Assembly (NCBI RefSeq): GCF_017603825.1
Contig: NZ_CP072014.1
Coordinates: forward strand, 2,356,001 to 2,420,000
DNA length: 64,000 nucleotides
Reading direction: 5' to 3'
Source of the DNA: Arthrobacter crystallopoietes
Lineage (GTDB): Bacteria > Actinomycetota > Actinomycetes > Actinomycetales > Micrococcaceae
The notes beneath the pieces are model-generated. The model saw only the letters and a program-made list of their open reading frames with translations. It had not been told where the DNA came from and searched no databases. Shown in pieces: positions 17,439-25,862 of the stretch; positions within the stretch are counted from its first letter, which is position 1; the number at the start of each line of letters is the position of its first letter. The position numbers and the translations under genes are program-made.

Positions 17439-17795
17439 ATGGCCCACAAACTGCGCCTGCTGGTCAAAATTGACACCAACCCCTCCACTGCCACGTTGGC
17501 CGTGACAGGCTGCCTGACGGAAGAGAATTGTTTGGCGCTGCTGCCGATCATCCGCCGGCTCCGAGCGCTGGTCGACGGTATGGGCGTCACCGTGGATCTG
17601 AGCACCGCCAAACACATCGACGCTTCCGCTGTCCGCACGGTAGAGCAAGCTGGGCCGGCCGAGGCCCGTGGTGATCAGGATGAGGGAGAAATATGCATTA
17701 TTCTGCCTGCTGACCTTCCCTCCTGCCCGGCGCTGACCTGGGACGGGTCAGCCCAGGGCCAGCTGCGCCAGCGCAGCCGCCTTGAAAGCCCATGA
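17439..17795 (+). CDS. STAS-like domain protein
   Basis: A 118-residue protein. The central segment (TLAVTGCLTEENCLALLPIIRR, then GVTVDLSTAKHIDASAVRTVE) has the strand-helix pattern of STAS proteins, with IDASAVR in place of the usual phospho-serine loop DSSGL. It may be an anti-sigma-factor antagonist or a related stress signalling protein. ATG 17439 is preceded by GGAG at 6 bases; a longer frame upstream lacks similarity. No anti-sigma or sigma gene lies nearby. Confidence 0.6.
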   Translation: MAHKLRLLVKIDTNPSTATLAVTGCLTEENCLALLPIIRRLRALVDGMGVTVDLSTAKHIDASAVRTVEQAGPAEARGDQDEGEICIILPADLPSCPALTWDGSAQGQLRQRSRLESP

Positions 17796-17848
17796 CGCTT
17801 TCGTGATGAAAACTCCCGCTGTACCGGAATTGGGTTGGTGCCGGCATG

Positions 17849-17878
17849 GGAAGGGTGCCGCGATGGCGGCACCCTTCC
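17849..17878. terminator. Hairpin between converging STAS and hsp20 genes
   Basis: A perfect 13-base stem (17849-17861 with 17866-17878) around a GATG loop sits between convergent stops. It could stop transcription from both sides; the following T tract is poor, so it may act as a weak or Rho-assisted terminator. Confidence 0.55.
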
Positions 17879-17912
17879 TTCCTGTCTGCTCCGCGATTGC
17901 GGGGTGTTCGTC

Positions 17913-18368
17913 TTAGGTTTCGGACTTCTCCTGTTTACCCGACTCCTCGATGGCTTCCTGCCGGTGACTTCCGGCGATTTCGATCTTGCGGCGTTTGGTT
18001 GCTTCGCTGACCGGGATGGTCACGCTCAGTACCCCGTTGTCGTAATGCGCGGCAATGCCGTCGATGTCGATGTCCTGGCCCAGCGTGAGCTGGCGCAGGA
18101 AGGAACCGCCCTGGCGTTCCTTGAGCATCCATTGCGTGTCGCCGCTGTCCTTTAGCGTGCGCTGGGCGCGGATGCTCAGCAGCTGCCCGTCGACGTCGAC
18201 ATCGACCGAGTTCGGGTCGATGCCCGGCATGTCGGCGTTGAGGACGTAGTGGTCGCCTTCGCGGTACAGGTCCATCGGCATCATCTGCGGGCCCTGCCGG
18301 TTGCCGAACAGTGCCTGGGACAGGCGGTCCATTTCCTGGAACGGATCAAACCTGGCCATTGTCACCAA
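17913..18368 (-). CDS. Hsp20/alpha-crystallin small heat shock protein
   Basis: A 151-residue chaperone. The alpha-crystallin domain spans about residues 35-135, with ADMPGIDPNSVDVDV, the LKERQGGSFLRQLTL stretch and the GVLSVTIP strand that closes the domain. The tail is charged (EEGKQEKSET-type) as usual for secreted-free cytosolic small heat shock proteins. The start is MVTMAR at 18368; the internal ATG 3 codons later is also possible. A perfect inverted repeat upstream (18387-18423) points to heat-shock control by HspR. Confidence 0.88.
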   Translation of the reverse strand: MVTMARFDPFQEMDRLSQALFGNRQGPQMMPMDLYREGDHYVLNADMPGIDPNSVDVDVDGQLLSIRAQRTLKDSGDTQWMLKERQGGSFLRQLTLGQDIDIDGIAAHYDNGVLSVTIPVSEATKRRKIEIAGSHRQEAIEESGKQEKSET

Positions 18369-18386
18369 CTCCTTTTACTCACTCCC

Positions 18387-18423
18387 TACCAATAGTTGAG
18401 TCAGATGCGCTCAACTATTGGTA
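18387..18423 (-). promoter_or_regulatory. HAIR-like inverted repeat (probable HspR operator)
   Basis: Perfect 14-base arms (taccaatagttgag at 18387-18400 and its complement at 18410-18423) flank a 9-base spacer. The inner part, GTTGAGT-N7-GCTCAAC, matches the HAIR consensus CTTGAGT-N7-ACTCAAG apart from the outermost base of each arm and one inner position. HAIR elements bind HspR in actinobacteria. It lies 18 bases before the hsp20 start. Confidence 0.65.
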
Positions 18424-18591
18424 TTTTAACGCGGAGTTTTTCTGCTGTGTAGCCCTGCTTGCTTCTGAACGGGAATCTTTTCCGGGGACACCCGTTGGAC
18501 GGTTTCTAATTGAAGGGCAGAAGAGTCAGCCGAAGCTCCGGCCTGCGCGTCCGAGGGCGGCACAGCCAACAGCGCCGGCGGAATTGGACAC

Positions 18592-18720
18592 GTGAACGAA
18601 GCAGACCAGCAGGTCCTGACCGCTGCCGTGCTGTCCGAATTGGGCTCAGGTGTCTCGATGCTCTGGATCCATTAGCTGAGTATCGGCGGAACTGCATCCG
18701 AAGATGTTCTGCAGCTATCA
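18592..18720 (+). pseudogene. Remnant of a small hypothetical gene
   Basis: From GTG 18592 a frame reads MNEADQQVLTAAVLSELG and then a GVSMLWIH segment, stopped by TAG at 18673. The same frame continues sensibly beyond the stop (LSIGGTASEDVLQL), as if a Tyr codon had become TAG. This looks like a decayed small protein gene. The remaining 18424-18591 stretch holds nothing I can support. Confidence 0.3.
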
Positions 18721-19161
18721 CAACCTACGGAACCGTCCGCCCCTTGGCAGAGCAGCGTCGAGGCGGACGGCAGCAACAAAGCCGGAGGACGGGGAACCTG
18801 AACCAGGGTGCTGGGCCCGCAGCGCCAGGGTTCTGATTCCTGCCGGTGCGGCCGGGGCAAAGGTCAACAATGCGCTACGGCCAACCGTGTCTTTCGAAGC
18901 GCATTGGTAACAGGTGCCGGCATTGTCCTCCAGCATGATGCCGGACAGAGCCGCGGCTTCCTTCGCCGTCGGGCAATGGACGTGAACGATGACGCTGTCG
19001 TCCCAAAGCTCCATCGAGGTCACCAGGAAACGCCCATGGACATCGAAGTGCTGGTACGTGCAGGACTGCGGAATTACGACGGCGAGTGGCCCGCCGCTGT
19101 GTGACAGGTTTGTCCCCGGGGCCGACCGGTGGTCGGTTCGAACTTCTTCTCCGATGGTCAT
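18718..19161 (-). CDS. Hypothetical protein, 147 residues
   Basis: The start ATG at 19161 overlaps the stop of the zinc-ribbon gene upstream (ATGA), arguing for a two-gene operon. The N-terminal half is plausible coding sequence (GPLAVVIPQSCTYQHFDVHG, then FLVTSMELWDDSVIVHVHC) with a cysteine pair CYQC near residue 85. The last 40 residues are Ala/Arg/Gly-rich and less convincing. No family is recognised. Confidence 0.5.
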   Translation of the reverse strand: MTIGEEVRTDHRSAPGTNLSHSGGPLAVVIPQSCTYQHFDVHGRFLVTSMELWDDSVIVHVHCPTAKEAAALSGIMLEDNAGTCYQCASKDTVGRSALLTFAPAAPAGIRTLALRAQHPGSGSPSSGFVAAVRLDAALPRGGRFRRL

Positions 19162-19391
19162 GACGCATACCGGTTTGACGCAGAATATTCCATCGCGCGC
19201 TGCATTTCCGGTTTCGTGAGGTTTTGCGATGCCCCGCATCCGGCGCAGACCAGGGCGCCGGACTTACCGCCCCTGGCCGCCCGAAGAGTGGAGGGCTCCA
19301 GCAGCAGATGTTGGCTGGTGTTGTCGCAGGCGGGGCAATGGATTTCAAAGGTTGTCAGGAGGCGCGAAGCCGAGTAGCTTGGCTGGATCAT
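19158..19391 (-). CDS. Small zinc-ribbon-like protein
   Basis: A 77-residue protein with two CxxC knuckles (HCPACDN near residue 19 and VCAGCGAS near residue 49), spaced as in zinc ribbons. AGGA precedes ATG 19391. Coupled by overlap to the hypothetical gene downstream. Zinc binding is likely; any nucleic-acid role would be a guess. Confidence 0.55.
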   Translation of the reverse strand: MIQPSYSASRLLTTFEIHCPACDNTSQHLLLEPSTLRAARGGKSGALVCAGCGASQNLTKPEMQRAMEYSASNRYAS

Positions 19392-19542
19392 GATGATTCC
19401 TCGATGCTGACCTGAGCGGCGTTGAACAATCGTTGCCGTGTGGGGCCGCTGCAGGAGGGGTGCCGTGGCAGTTGCTTAGCCGCTAGCGGAGGTTCATTTA
19501 TTTCACGCCCAAATCATGAAACGGTCAAGACATCCGCGCGCA

Positions 19543-19732
19543 TTAATTCCAATAGTCACCCGGAGCGGCGATTGTCCCTACGACCGATGAGACGTTCACA
19601 ATGACGCCGGACCCTTGCGCCTGCGTCGGTTCCATCAACTTTTGCGCCCTTGCCGGCGAAGCGGAGAGCCGTGGCACGCCCTATTCCAGAGGAAGCTCCG
19701 GTAATAACGACAACGGAATTTCTCGCCCGCAC
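19543..19732 (-). pseudogene. Short-chain dehydrogenase remnant
   Basis: GTG 19732 follows GAGGAG and starts a clear SDR N-terminus (NSVVVITGASSGIGRATALRF). After about 37 residues the frame is lost, and in a shifted frame GVIVNVSSVVGTIAAPGD appears, the catalytic-serine region normally about 100 residues further on. A complete SDR is ~250 residues, so this is an internally deleted, frameshifted relic. Confidence 0.7.
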
Positions 19733-19760
19733 GGTGGCTCCTCGCAATTGAGGACGGCCC

Positions 19761-20060
19761 CTAAACACGGGTCTTTTGGCCTGGCGACGGCCAGTGTGGA
19801 CTGAAGCTGTCGAGGAAGATGTATGCACCCGCCCCTGAGGCCAAGAACCCCATGACACCTACTATCGTGAGCTGCAGGCTGATACCTAGGATGACCAAAG
19901 CAAGACCGGCGATTGTGACCAGCAGACCGTAAACCCTTCGCGCGCCCGATCTGTTGGATAGTCCCGGGGTACCCAGCTTTTGGGCCAGATGCGGGTCTTG
20001 CGCTGCGAGCTCTTCTTCGAGCTCGCGGAGACGCTTGCGCTCATCGTCCGATAACGGCAT
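19761..20060 (-). CDS. DUF3040 family membrane protein
   Basis: A 99-residue protein beginning MPLSDDERKRLRELEEELAA, the hallmark of the DUF3040 family, which is common in actinobacteria. Two hydrophobic stretches follow (YGLLVTIAGLALVILGI and TIVGVMGFLASGAGAYIFL). AGGAAG lies before ATG 20060. The role of this family is not known. Confidence 0.75.
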   Translation of the reverse strand: MPLSDDERKRLRELEEELAAQDPHLAQKLGTPGLSNRSGARRVYGLLVTIAGLALVILGISLQLTIVGVMGFLASGAGAYIFLDSFSPHWPSPGQKTRV

Positions 20061-20200
20061 CGAACTCTTCTTCCTTGGCGTGGTCCGGGTGTTCAGCACC
20101 TGGCCGCGGGTTGTGCTTTTTCCTCACATTATGGGCACTTTCCCGGTTACTCTCCAGAGTCGGCGGCCGGATCTTTTCCGGGCTATTGCGTAGACGCAGG

Positions 20201-21337
20201 TCAGAGATAAGCGACAGGCAGATGTGTGCGTCGGACGGCGTCAAAGACGACGTCGGTGAGCTTGCTGTGGCGGGCGAAGACAGCCCGCTGGCGGTCTGCG
20301 CCTGTTCCGGTGCGGACAATCCGGCTGGCCATATGCTTGACCGGTTCCAGGTCTCCGGTTTCGGCCAAGACCGGTCCCACGTACTTGAGCAAAGCGCCGA
20401 CGGCGGCTCGTGCAGGGCAGCGCCCGTTCCTTAGCGGATGGATCAGATCGTCGGCGACGGCGGACTTGCTTGCCCGCCATGACGCGAGCCGCAGCAGTTC
20501 TGTCGGAACGGCCAGCGGTGGCCGGCCGTCAAGCCACTCCCGTGCCGCCGTCTCGACAAGGGCCCGGCATATGCCGGCCAGCGCCGCGGCGTGGTCTGCT
20601 TCGAGGCAGACGTCGGCGACGCGAATTTCCACGGTGGGCTGGCGTCTGCTGAGGCGGGCATCGAAGTAGACCATTCCCTCGTCGAGCAGTACATCGCAGT
20701 CCAGGAGAACCCGCACAAGGCTGTGGTAGGCGGACGCAGACCCGAAAAGTTCCGTGGGGCCAGCGGTGGGCCAGCGTTTCCAGACCTGGTACCGGAAGCT
20801 GGCGTAGCCGCTGTCGGCGCCCTGCCAGTATGGGGAGTTTCCGCTCAGGGCAAGCAGGACGGGTAGCCAGACCCGGATCCGGTCAAGAACCGCAACGGCT
20901 TCGTCGTCGGACGCGACGCCAACGTGGATATGGAAACCGCAGGTGAGCTGCTCGCGCAGGGTCATCCCATAGCGGCCTTCCATCGCTTGATAGCGCGGAC
21001 GGCGCACCAGCTGGGTGGAAGCCTGCAGTGGATAGGTACCGAGTGCAACAGCCCGGGCGCCGAACCGTTTGGCCTGCCGATCGGCCTCCGCCCTGCCTGC
21101 CCTCAGGCCTGCCGCCAGCTTCCTCAGGTCCTTGTACGGTGCCGACACGGCTTCAAGCTGTTCCTGCTTCAGTTCCGGGGCAAGCGCGCCGGTGTAGGCA
21201 ATCGGCGAATCCGCCGTCCCTGGCATGGATGGACCCGCTTGGTGATTGTCCCCGAGCAATTGCTCGGAGACAGGGGCGAGCGCTCCGGTCTTTGCGTCCA
21301 CCAGAAGCAGCTCTTCCTCGACACCAAAGCTGCGCAT
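20201..21337 (-). CDS. Carboxylate-amine ligase, YbdK family (GCS2-like), copy 1
   Basis: A 378-residue ATP-grasp-related ligase of the glutamate-cysteine ligase 2 family. It begins MRSFGVEEELLLVD, contains TCGFHIHVGVASDDEAVAVLDRIR and the RLSRRQPTVEIRVADVC segment with the metal/ATP-binding His and Arg residues. E. coli YbdK has weak glutamate-cysteine ligase activity; the in vivo product in actinobacteria is uncertain. A tandem GTG-GTG start at 21355 is possible. A paralogue lies at 44622. Confidence 0.8.
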   Translation of the reverse strand: MRSFGVEEELLLVDAKTGALAPVSEQLLGDNHQAGPSMPGTADSPIAYTGALAPELKQEQLEAVSAPYKDLRKLAAGLRAGRAEADRQAKRFGARAVALGTYPLQASTQLVRRPRYQAMEGRYGMTLREQLTCGFHIHVGVASDDEAVAVLDRIRVWLPVLLALSGNSPYWQGADSGYASFRYQVWKRWPTAGPTELFGSASAYHSLVRVLLDCDVLLDEGMVYFDARLSRRQPTVEIRVADVCLEADHAAALAGICRALVETAAREWLDGRPPLAVPTELLRLASWRASKSAVADDLIHPLRNGRCPARAAVGALLKYVGPVLAETGDLEPVKHMASRIVRTGTGADRQRAVFARHSKLTDVVFDAVRRTHLPVAYL

Positions 21338-21355
21338 ATCTTTAGTCTTCACCAC

Positions 21356-21739
21356 AGGGGCAACGTTCGGAACGGCTAGCTCGAAAAATGGACCACGGGG
21401 CAGACAGGAGCTGCATCATTACCTTGAATTCACGGCGCAACATGGCCCATTGACAGCACTGGACGACGGCGTGACAATATTTCCACGGAGCCCCTCGACG
21501 GGATTCCGGAGGCAAGGCTGATGCGCTTTCGCACCTTACCGTTCATCGAAACGGATTTGCGACCTCCCGAATCCCTTCCGGGGGCTTCGTTGTGCTTCCG
21601 GCCTCTCGTGCAGCGCTCGCCGGATTTCCACCAATCCGGGTCCAGGCCTTGAAAACGGTCCCTCCAGCATGGAACGTAGTAAGCACACTTAGCATCTCTG
21701 GGGTTTCCAATCGAGTTTTGCCAGAGAAGGAGCGGAACA
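21356..21739 (+). other. Intergenic region with a GTAAGC-type element
   Basis: This gap between divergent genes holds no convincing gene. The only feature I can support is the 16-base element GTAAGCACACTTAGCA at 21679-21694, 45 bases before the next start codon. The same 16 bases recur at 24200-24215. Confidence 0.45.
21679..21694 (+). promoter_or_regulatory. GTAAGC-family element, site A
   Basis: GTAAGCACACTTAGCA is an imperfect member of the GTAAGC-N2-GCTTAC palindromes found at 37287, 37318 and 38258, and is identical to site B at 24200. In both A and B it lies 41-45 bases upstream of the start codon of related genes, so a conserved promoter or operator role is likely. Confidence 0.5.
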
Positions 21740-22015
21740 GTGTCACCCACACCAAAACAACCCATCACCGATGACAGCATCAGGGTTCGCCAGCTCAGCC
21801 ACTACCAGTTCACCTGGGTGGCCGGCGACCCGGGCAATCCCGGCACCTGGACCCTGCAGCTTGTTCTGGATGAGGGTGCCTGGGAAGAAGTGTTGACCAT
21901 CGACGCCGACGACGCCGACAACCTGCAGGATCTGCTTTCAACTGCAGAGACCGTGTACTACGACATCGGCCGGCGCACGCTGATGTTCGGTACCACCAAG
22001 GCCGGCCACCACTAA
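21740..22015 (+). CDS. Hypothetical protein, 91 residues, with a degenerate paralogue at 26.6 kb
   Basis: GTG 21740 follows GAAGGAG. The 91-residue product has a beta-rich centre (QFTWVAGDPGNPGTWTLQLV) and the C-terminal block DADDADNLQDLLSTAETVYY followed by RTLMFGTTKAG. The same block, about 90% identical in DNA over its last ~110 bases, occurs at 26614-26727. Function is unknown. The upstream element at 21679 suggests it belongs to the same regulon as the genes at 36.9 and 37.4 kb. Confidence 0.65.
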   Translation: MSPTPKQPITDDSIRVRQLSHYQFTWVAGDPGNPGTWTLQLVLDEGAWEEVLTIDADDADNLQDLLSTAETVYYDIGRRTLMFGTTKAGHH

Positions 22016-22053
22016 CCCAGCCACGTCCAGCCACACCCATAGGAGCCCAAATC

Positions 22054-22593
22054 ATGTCCGGAAATCTCTTTGCACGATCGGTCCACGATCTCACCGCAGC
22101 CACTTGGTTCGGAGGATCCCTGATGGGGGCCATCGGACTCAACGGAGCTACAGCCAAAGCACAAAACCCTGCCGAGCGGACCCGCCTGTCCAGCCTTGGC
22201 TGGAAGAAGTGGGCGCCGGTGCAGACTGCCGCATTTGCCTCCCACCTCATGGCGGGATTGCCGCTGATGTGGGAGAACAAGGGACGTATGGCCAAACAGG
22301 AAGGCGCCACCCGGCTCACGGTGGTCAAGACCGCTGTCACACTGCTCGGCGCCGTGGTAACGCTTTATGCCGGCATTCTTGGCAAGAAGGTCGAGCAGCT
22401 GGCAGGCGAAGGGGCCGAAGGCGCAACAGAGCCGGCACCCACGGCCTCAGCTGAGCTGAAGGCCGCCCAGAAGCAGCTGAAGGCGCTTCAGTGGACCATC
22501 CCGGTCTTCGCCGGAACTGTTATCGTCCTCGGGGCGAAGCACGGGGAAATGCAGCGGCCCAAGCGCATCTTCGAGGGGCTGCTCAAGCACTGA
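22054..22593 (+). CDS. Hypothetical membrane protein, 179 residues
   Basis: AGGAG precedes ATG 22054. The product opens with LTAATWFGGSLMGAIGLNGA and has further hydrophobic stretches at about 90-112 (VVKTAVTLLGAVVTLYAGIL) and 150-165 (WTIPVFAGTVIVLGA), separated by an Ala/Glu/Lys-rich loop. It lies 38 bases after the 91-residue gene, so co-transcription is likely. No named family is recognised. Confidence 0.65.
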   Translation: MSGNLFARSVHDLTAATWFGGSLMGAIGLNGATAKAQNPAERTRLSSLGWKKWAPVQTAAFASHLMAGLPLMWENKGRMAKQEGATRLTVVKTAVTLLGAVVTLYAGILGKKVEQLAGEGAEGATEPAPTASAELKAAQKQLKALQWTIPVFAGTVIVLGAKHGEMQRPKRIFEGLLKH

Positions 22594-22649
22594 AAAACCG
22601 GAACCAAACGCGCGGAAACACGCCATAGAGCCGAAGGTATTCTGGATAG

Positions 22650-24113
22650 ATGAGTGTCGAAGCCCAGTCAAATGTCACCTTTGACGGCCAGTTCGCCCGC
22701 GAGTTCGCGGAGCTGGCCGTTCCTTGGCAGGCGGAGGAAGTTCCCGACCCGCAGTTGCTCGTGCTCAACGAGCCGCTGGCCGCGGAGCTGGGCTTCGACC
22801 CTGCATCCTTGCGGAACGCCGAGGGCCTGCGCCTGCTGATCGGCAACACAGTCCCGGAGGGTGCCACCCCGGTGGCGCAGGGCTACGCCGGCCACCAGTT
22901 CGGCTTCTACTCGCCGCGTCTGGGCGACGGACGCGCCCTCCTGCTCGGTGAGATCGCCGACGCCGACGGAGGCCTTCGGGACATCCACCTCAAAGGCTCC
23001 GGACGCACGCCGTTCGCCCGCGGTGGCGACGGCCTGGCCGCGGTCGGTCCAATGCTGCGCGAGTACGTGGTCAGCGAGGCGATGCACGCCCTCGGTATCC
23101 CCACCACCCGGTCCCTCGCCGTGGTCTCGACGGGGCGCCCGGTGCGCCGGGAGACCCTGCTGCAGGGAGCCGTGCTCACCCGCGTGGCAAGCAGCCACCT
23201 GCGCGTGGGCAACTTCCAATACGTTCGGGCAATGAACGACGACGACCTGCTGCGCCGTCTGGCCGATCATGCGATCGCACGCCACCATCCCGCTGCAGCA
23301 GAGGCCGAGAACCCCTACCTCGCCCTGTTCCAAGCAGTCGTGGCTGCCCAGGCGTCGCTGGTGGCCCGATGGATGCTGGTTGGTTTCATCCACGGTGTCA
23401 TGAATACGGACAACATGACCATCTCGGGGGAGACCATCGACTACGGGCCGTGTGCCTTCATGGACGCTTTCGACCCGGCCACGGTTTACAGCTCGATCGA
23501 CGAAACCGGGCGCTACGCCTACGGCAACCAGCCGCTGGTGGCGGAGTGGAACTTAGCCCGCCTCGCAGAGGTTCTCCTGCCGCTCCTCCACGAGGACCAG
23601 GAGCAGGCCGTCGCCCTCGCACAGGAATCGCTTGGCGCCTTCCACGGTCAGTACAGCGCCGCCTGGTTGACCGGCATGAAAGCCAAACTCGGTCTGCCCG
23701 ACAGTCTCGACGATGAAGCCGCCTCGTCCCTTACAAACGAGCTCTTCGTCCTGCTGCAGGAAGCCCAGGTGGACTATACGTCCTTCTTCCGGAGCCTCGC
23801 AAAGGCGGCCCGCGGCGACGACGGGCCCGCGCGCTCCATGTTATTGAGTCCGGCAGCGTTGGATGCCTGGACCAAGCGTTGGCGCGCCCTCGACCCGGAC
23901 GCAGATCTCATGGACCGGACCAACCCGGTCTACATTCCCCGCAACCACCTCGTCGAGGAGGCCCTTGCCGCCGCTGGCGACGGCGACATGGAGCCGTTCA
24001 GCCAGCTCCTGGCCGCGGTGTCCGCGCCTTTCGAGGAGCGCCCTGGCCTCGAGCGTTACGCCTCCGCCGCGCCGGAGAGCTTCGGCCCCTACCGGACCTT
24101 CTGCGGAACCTAA
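22650..24113 (+). CDS. selO: Protein adenylyltransferase SelO (YdiU/UPF0061 family)
   Basis: A 487-residue pseudokinase-fold AMPylator. Family blocks seen: [61 protein letters not shown] and [20 protein letters not shown] with the Asn/Asp metal ligands. SelO transfers AMP to Ser, Thr or Tyr of target proteins, with a role in redox stress in E. coli. The length is typical and the end ([10 protein letters not shown]) keeps the conserved terminal cysteine region. It closes the forward-strand run that starts at 21740. Confidence 0.92.
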   Translation: MSVEAQSNVTFDGQFAREFAELAVPWQAEEVPDPQLLVLNEPLAAELGFDPASLRNAEGLRLLIGNTVPEGATPVAQGYAGHQFGFYSPRLGDGRALLLGEIADADGGLRDIHLKGSGRTPFARGGDGLAAVGPMLREYVVSEAMHALGIPTTRSLAVVSTGRPVRRETLLQGAVLTRVASSHLRVGNFQYVRAMNDDDLLRRLADHAIARHHPAAAEAENPYLALFQAVVAAQASLVARWMLVGFIHGVMNTDNMTISGETIDYGPCAFMDAFDPATVYSSIDETGRYAYGNQPLVAEWNLARLAEVLLPLLHEDQEQAVALAQESLGAFHGQYSAAWLTGMKAKLGLPDSLDDEAASSLTNELFVLLQEAQVDYTSFFRSLAKAARGDDGPARSMLLSPAALDAWTKRWRALDPDADLMDRTNPVYIPRNHLVEEALAAAGDGDMEPFSQLLAAVSAPFEERPGLERYASAAPESFGPYRTFCGT

Positions 24114-24199
24114 AGCTGGGCCGGGGAGCCCGGCACGATCAAGCTGCACGAAGACGCGCGGGACGAGGCTTGAAAGCGGCTGGCCGATGATGGAAACTG

Positions 24200-24215
24200 G
24201 TAAGCACACTTAGCA
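24200..24215 (+). promoter_or_regulatory. GTAAGC-family element, site B
   Basis: Identical in 16 of 16 bases to site A (21679-21694). It lies 41 bases before ATG 24257, which begins the truncated gene next to the transposable element. Confidence 0.5.
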
Positions 24216-24256
24216 CCTTGGGGGACCGTCCGGAACTCAGCCTAAGGAGCAGGACC

Positions 24257-24305
24257 ATGACAGTTCGTGAATTCATGGAACCCTCTCCACGTTTTCACGT
24301 ATTCG
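24257..24305 (+). pseudogene. 5' fragment of a gene cut by the IS607-type element
   Basis: AAGGAGCAGGACC precedes ATG 24257, and a frame reads MTVREFMEPSPRFHVF before running into the end of the mobile element. It shares its upstream element with the gene at 21740. I take it as the start of a paralogue whose 3' part is at about 26520-26727. The junction with the element is only placed to within some 10 bases. Confidence 0.5.
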
Positions 24306-24480
24306 CACTAGCCCCTAGGAAGGGGCCGTGGCTAGCCGCACTGCGGAGCGGCGTCGGGAACCGGGAATCCGGCTCCCCGTCGAGCCTGCGGTAGGCGGCG
24401 CGCAACCCCAACGGGCTTCAAACGCACCGTCCAGCCTTCGGCGGACAGTCCCACGCTGTGACTTGGTCTTCGCGTCGCCC
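24305..24480 (-). ncRNA. Putative omega RNA (reRNA) overlapping the 3' end of tnpB
   Basis: The last ~60 codons of tnpB and the element end read as a chain of GC-rich stem-loops (for example GTCC-GCCGAAGGCT-GGAC and the CCCC/GGGG stem at 24312-24325) and give a low-complexity Arg/Gly-rich protein tail. TnpB guide RNAs are known to be encoded at just this place, with the guide drawn from flanking DNA. The exact limits are inferred. Confidence 0.5.
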
Positions 24481-25862
24481 TGAACCTGCCAAGAACGTCT
24501 TGACAAAACGACCCGTGCACCGTCGATGTCGGCGTGTGTTTTCCTGCCGCAGAAGCGGCAATGAAACTTCAGTCCACTGCGGTTCCCGTCGTGGACGAGA
24601 CCGCAGGAGGAACATTCCTTCGAGGTGTACGCGGCGTTGACCTCAACTACGTCGAGACCCGTGTCCTCGGTCAAAGTTGCGAGCTTTTTCTTGACGGCGG
24701 CGCGGCCGAAGCGGGTGATGAGACGGTTCATGTCCCGGCTCATGCCGCCGTCCATGGCGTCGAGTTTCTCCACGACCAAGCCTTGAATGTCGTCTTTGGC
24801 GAGCTTGTTCAGGATGCGGTTGACCTCGTTGGTGATGTATTCGCGCATACGTTGCTGGAGATTCCGGTACCGGCGATTCGTCTTGAGGCGGATTCCCTGC
24901 CCCTGAAGGCTCTTGGCGAGTTCCAGCGCCTGCCGGTCCAGCTCCCTGAGATGCGGCATGGCGCCGACGCCGAATAGGCGGCCGTCGCTGGTCGCGAACA
25001 AGCTCTTCATGCCCCAGTCGAGGCCGAGGTGGACGCCGTGCGGGCGCGGCTGCGCGACCGGAGACTTCTTCTGAAGGACGAACTGAAGGGAGCCGTCCTT
25101 GCGGACGTTGAGCTGCACAAAGTCGGACACCTCGCCCGGTGCGTGATGGAAATGCCGGTGGGCTCTGAGCGGTATGCGGGCGACGTCGCCCTTCTTCATC
25201 GTGGAGATGCGGAGCCAGTAATCGAATGAGCTGTCCTTCGAGGACTCCACCTGGGCTATGGTGCCGTCCATGAGCATCGTGTTCACCCGGGACAGGTTCG
25301 GCAACGAAACAGCATGCTTGCTGACCTGCTTGACCATATGGCGGGAGAGCTTGAGTAGTTCGGCAGGCACCGGAAGTTCCGCCGCGGCCCAGCCTCTGCC
25401 GGGCTTGCCGTCACTGTGCCGGATTTCGCCCGTTTCGGTGTTGACCAGTATCGGGAGGCTGAGCTCCTTCGTGAACCATGCCGTGCGGGCGTTCACCCGG
25501 TAGAGCACGGTCTGCGTCTCGTCGTCGAGTCGGGAGCCGCTGATGAGCTCGCGGACGGCGTTCTTAACGAGGCCGGTCCACGAGTTCATTGCCTGAAAGG
25601 TCTGGTTGTATATGGACTTGACCTGCCGGGCCGAAAGTTCCGTCGTGAAGCTCAGGTCCGTAACTTTCGTCGGCATCCGTTTCATCAAGGGTTTGCCGTC
25701 GAGGAGTTGCCGGTATAGCTGGGACTGCATGCCTCCGAGAGCGAGCCGCCACGGTCCCAGCAGCGCGTGGACGCGTGAGAGTTTGCCGGCGTTGGCAAAC
25801 GCTTGGAGCGGATAAGCCCGCACCTTCGTGGCTTCCCTGGGCAGGTCAGTCGCTTCGGTCAT
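24315..25862 (-). CDS. tnpB: TnpB, RNA-guided nuclease of the IS607-type element
   Basis: A 515-residue TnpB. The RuvC-like triad appears complete: D282 in LGLDWGMKS, E365 in LVVEKLDAM and D445 in HADIDGARVV. The zinc-finger cysteines CSSCGLVHDG and FHCRFCGRKT lie between E and the last D. It is thus likely active as an omega-RNA-guided DNA endonuclease that maintains the element at its site. The tail after residue 455 is low-complexity because it overlaps the presumed guide RNA. The start at 25862 overlaps tnpA by 4 bases. Confidence 0.88.
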   Translation of the reverse strand: MTEATDLPREATKVRAYPLQAFANAGKLSRVHALLGPWRLALGGMQSQLYRQLLDGKPLMKRMPTKVTDLSFTTELSARQVKSIYNQTFQAMNSWTGLVKNAVRELISGSRLDDETQTVLYRVNARTAWFTKELSLPILVNTETGEIRHSDGKPGRGWAAAELPVPAELLKLSRHMVKQVSKHAVSLPNLSRVNTMLMDGTIAQVESSKDSSFDYWLRISTMKKGDVARIPLRAHRHFHHAPGEVSDFVQLNVRKDGSLQFVLQKKSPVAQPRPHGVHLGLDWGMKSLFATSDGRLFGVGAMPHLRELDRQALELAKSLQGQGIRLKTNRRYRNLQQRMREYITNEVNRILNKLAKDDIQGLVVEKLDAMDGGMSRDMNRLITRFGRAAVKKKLATLTEDTGLDVVEVNAAYTSKECSSCGLVHDGNRSGLKFHCRFCGRKTHADIDGARVVLSRRSWQVQGDAKTKSQRGTVRRRLDGAFEARWGCAPPTAGSTGSRIPGSRRRSAVRLATAPS

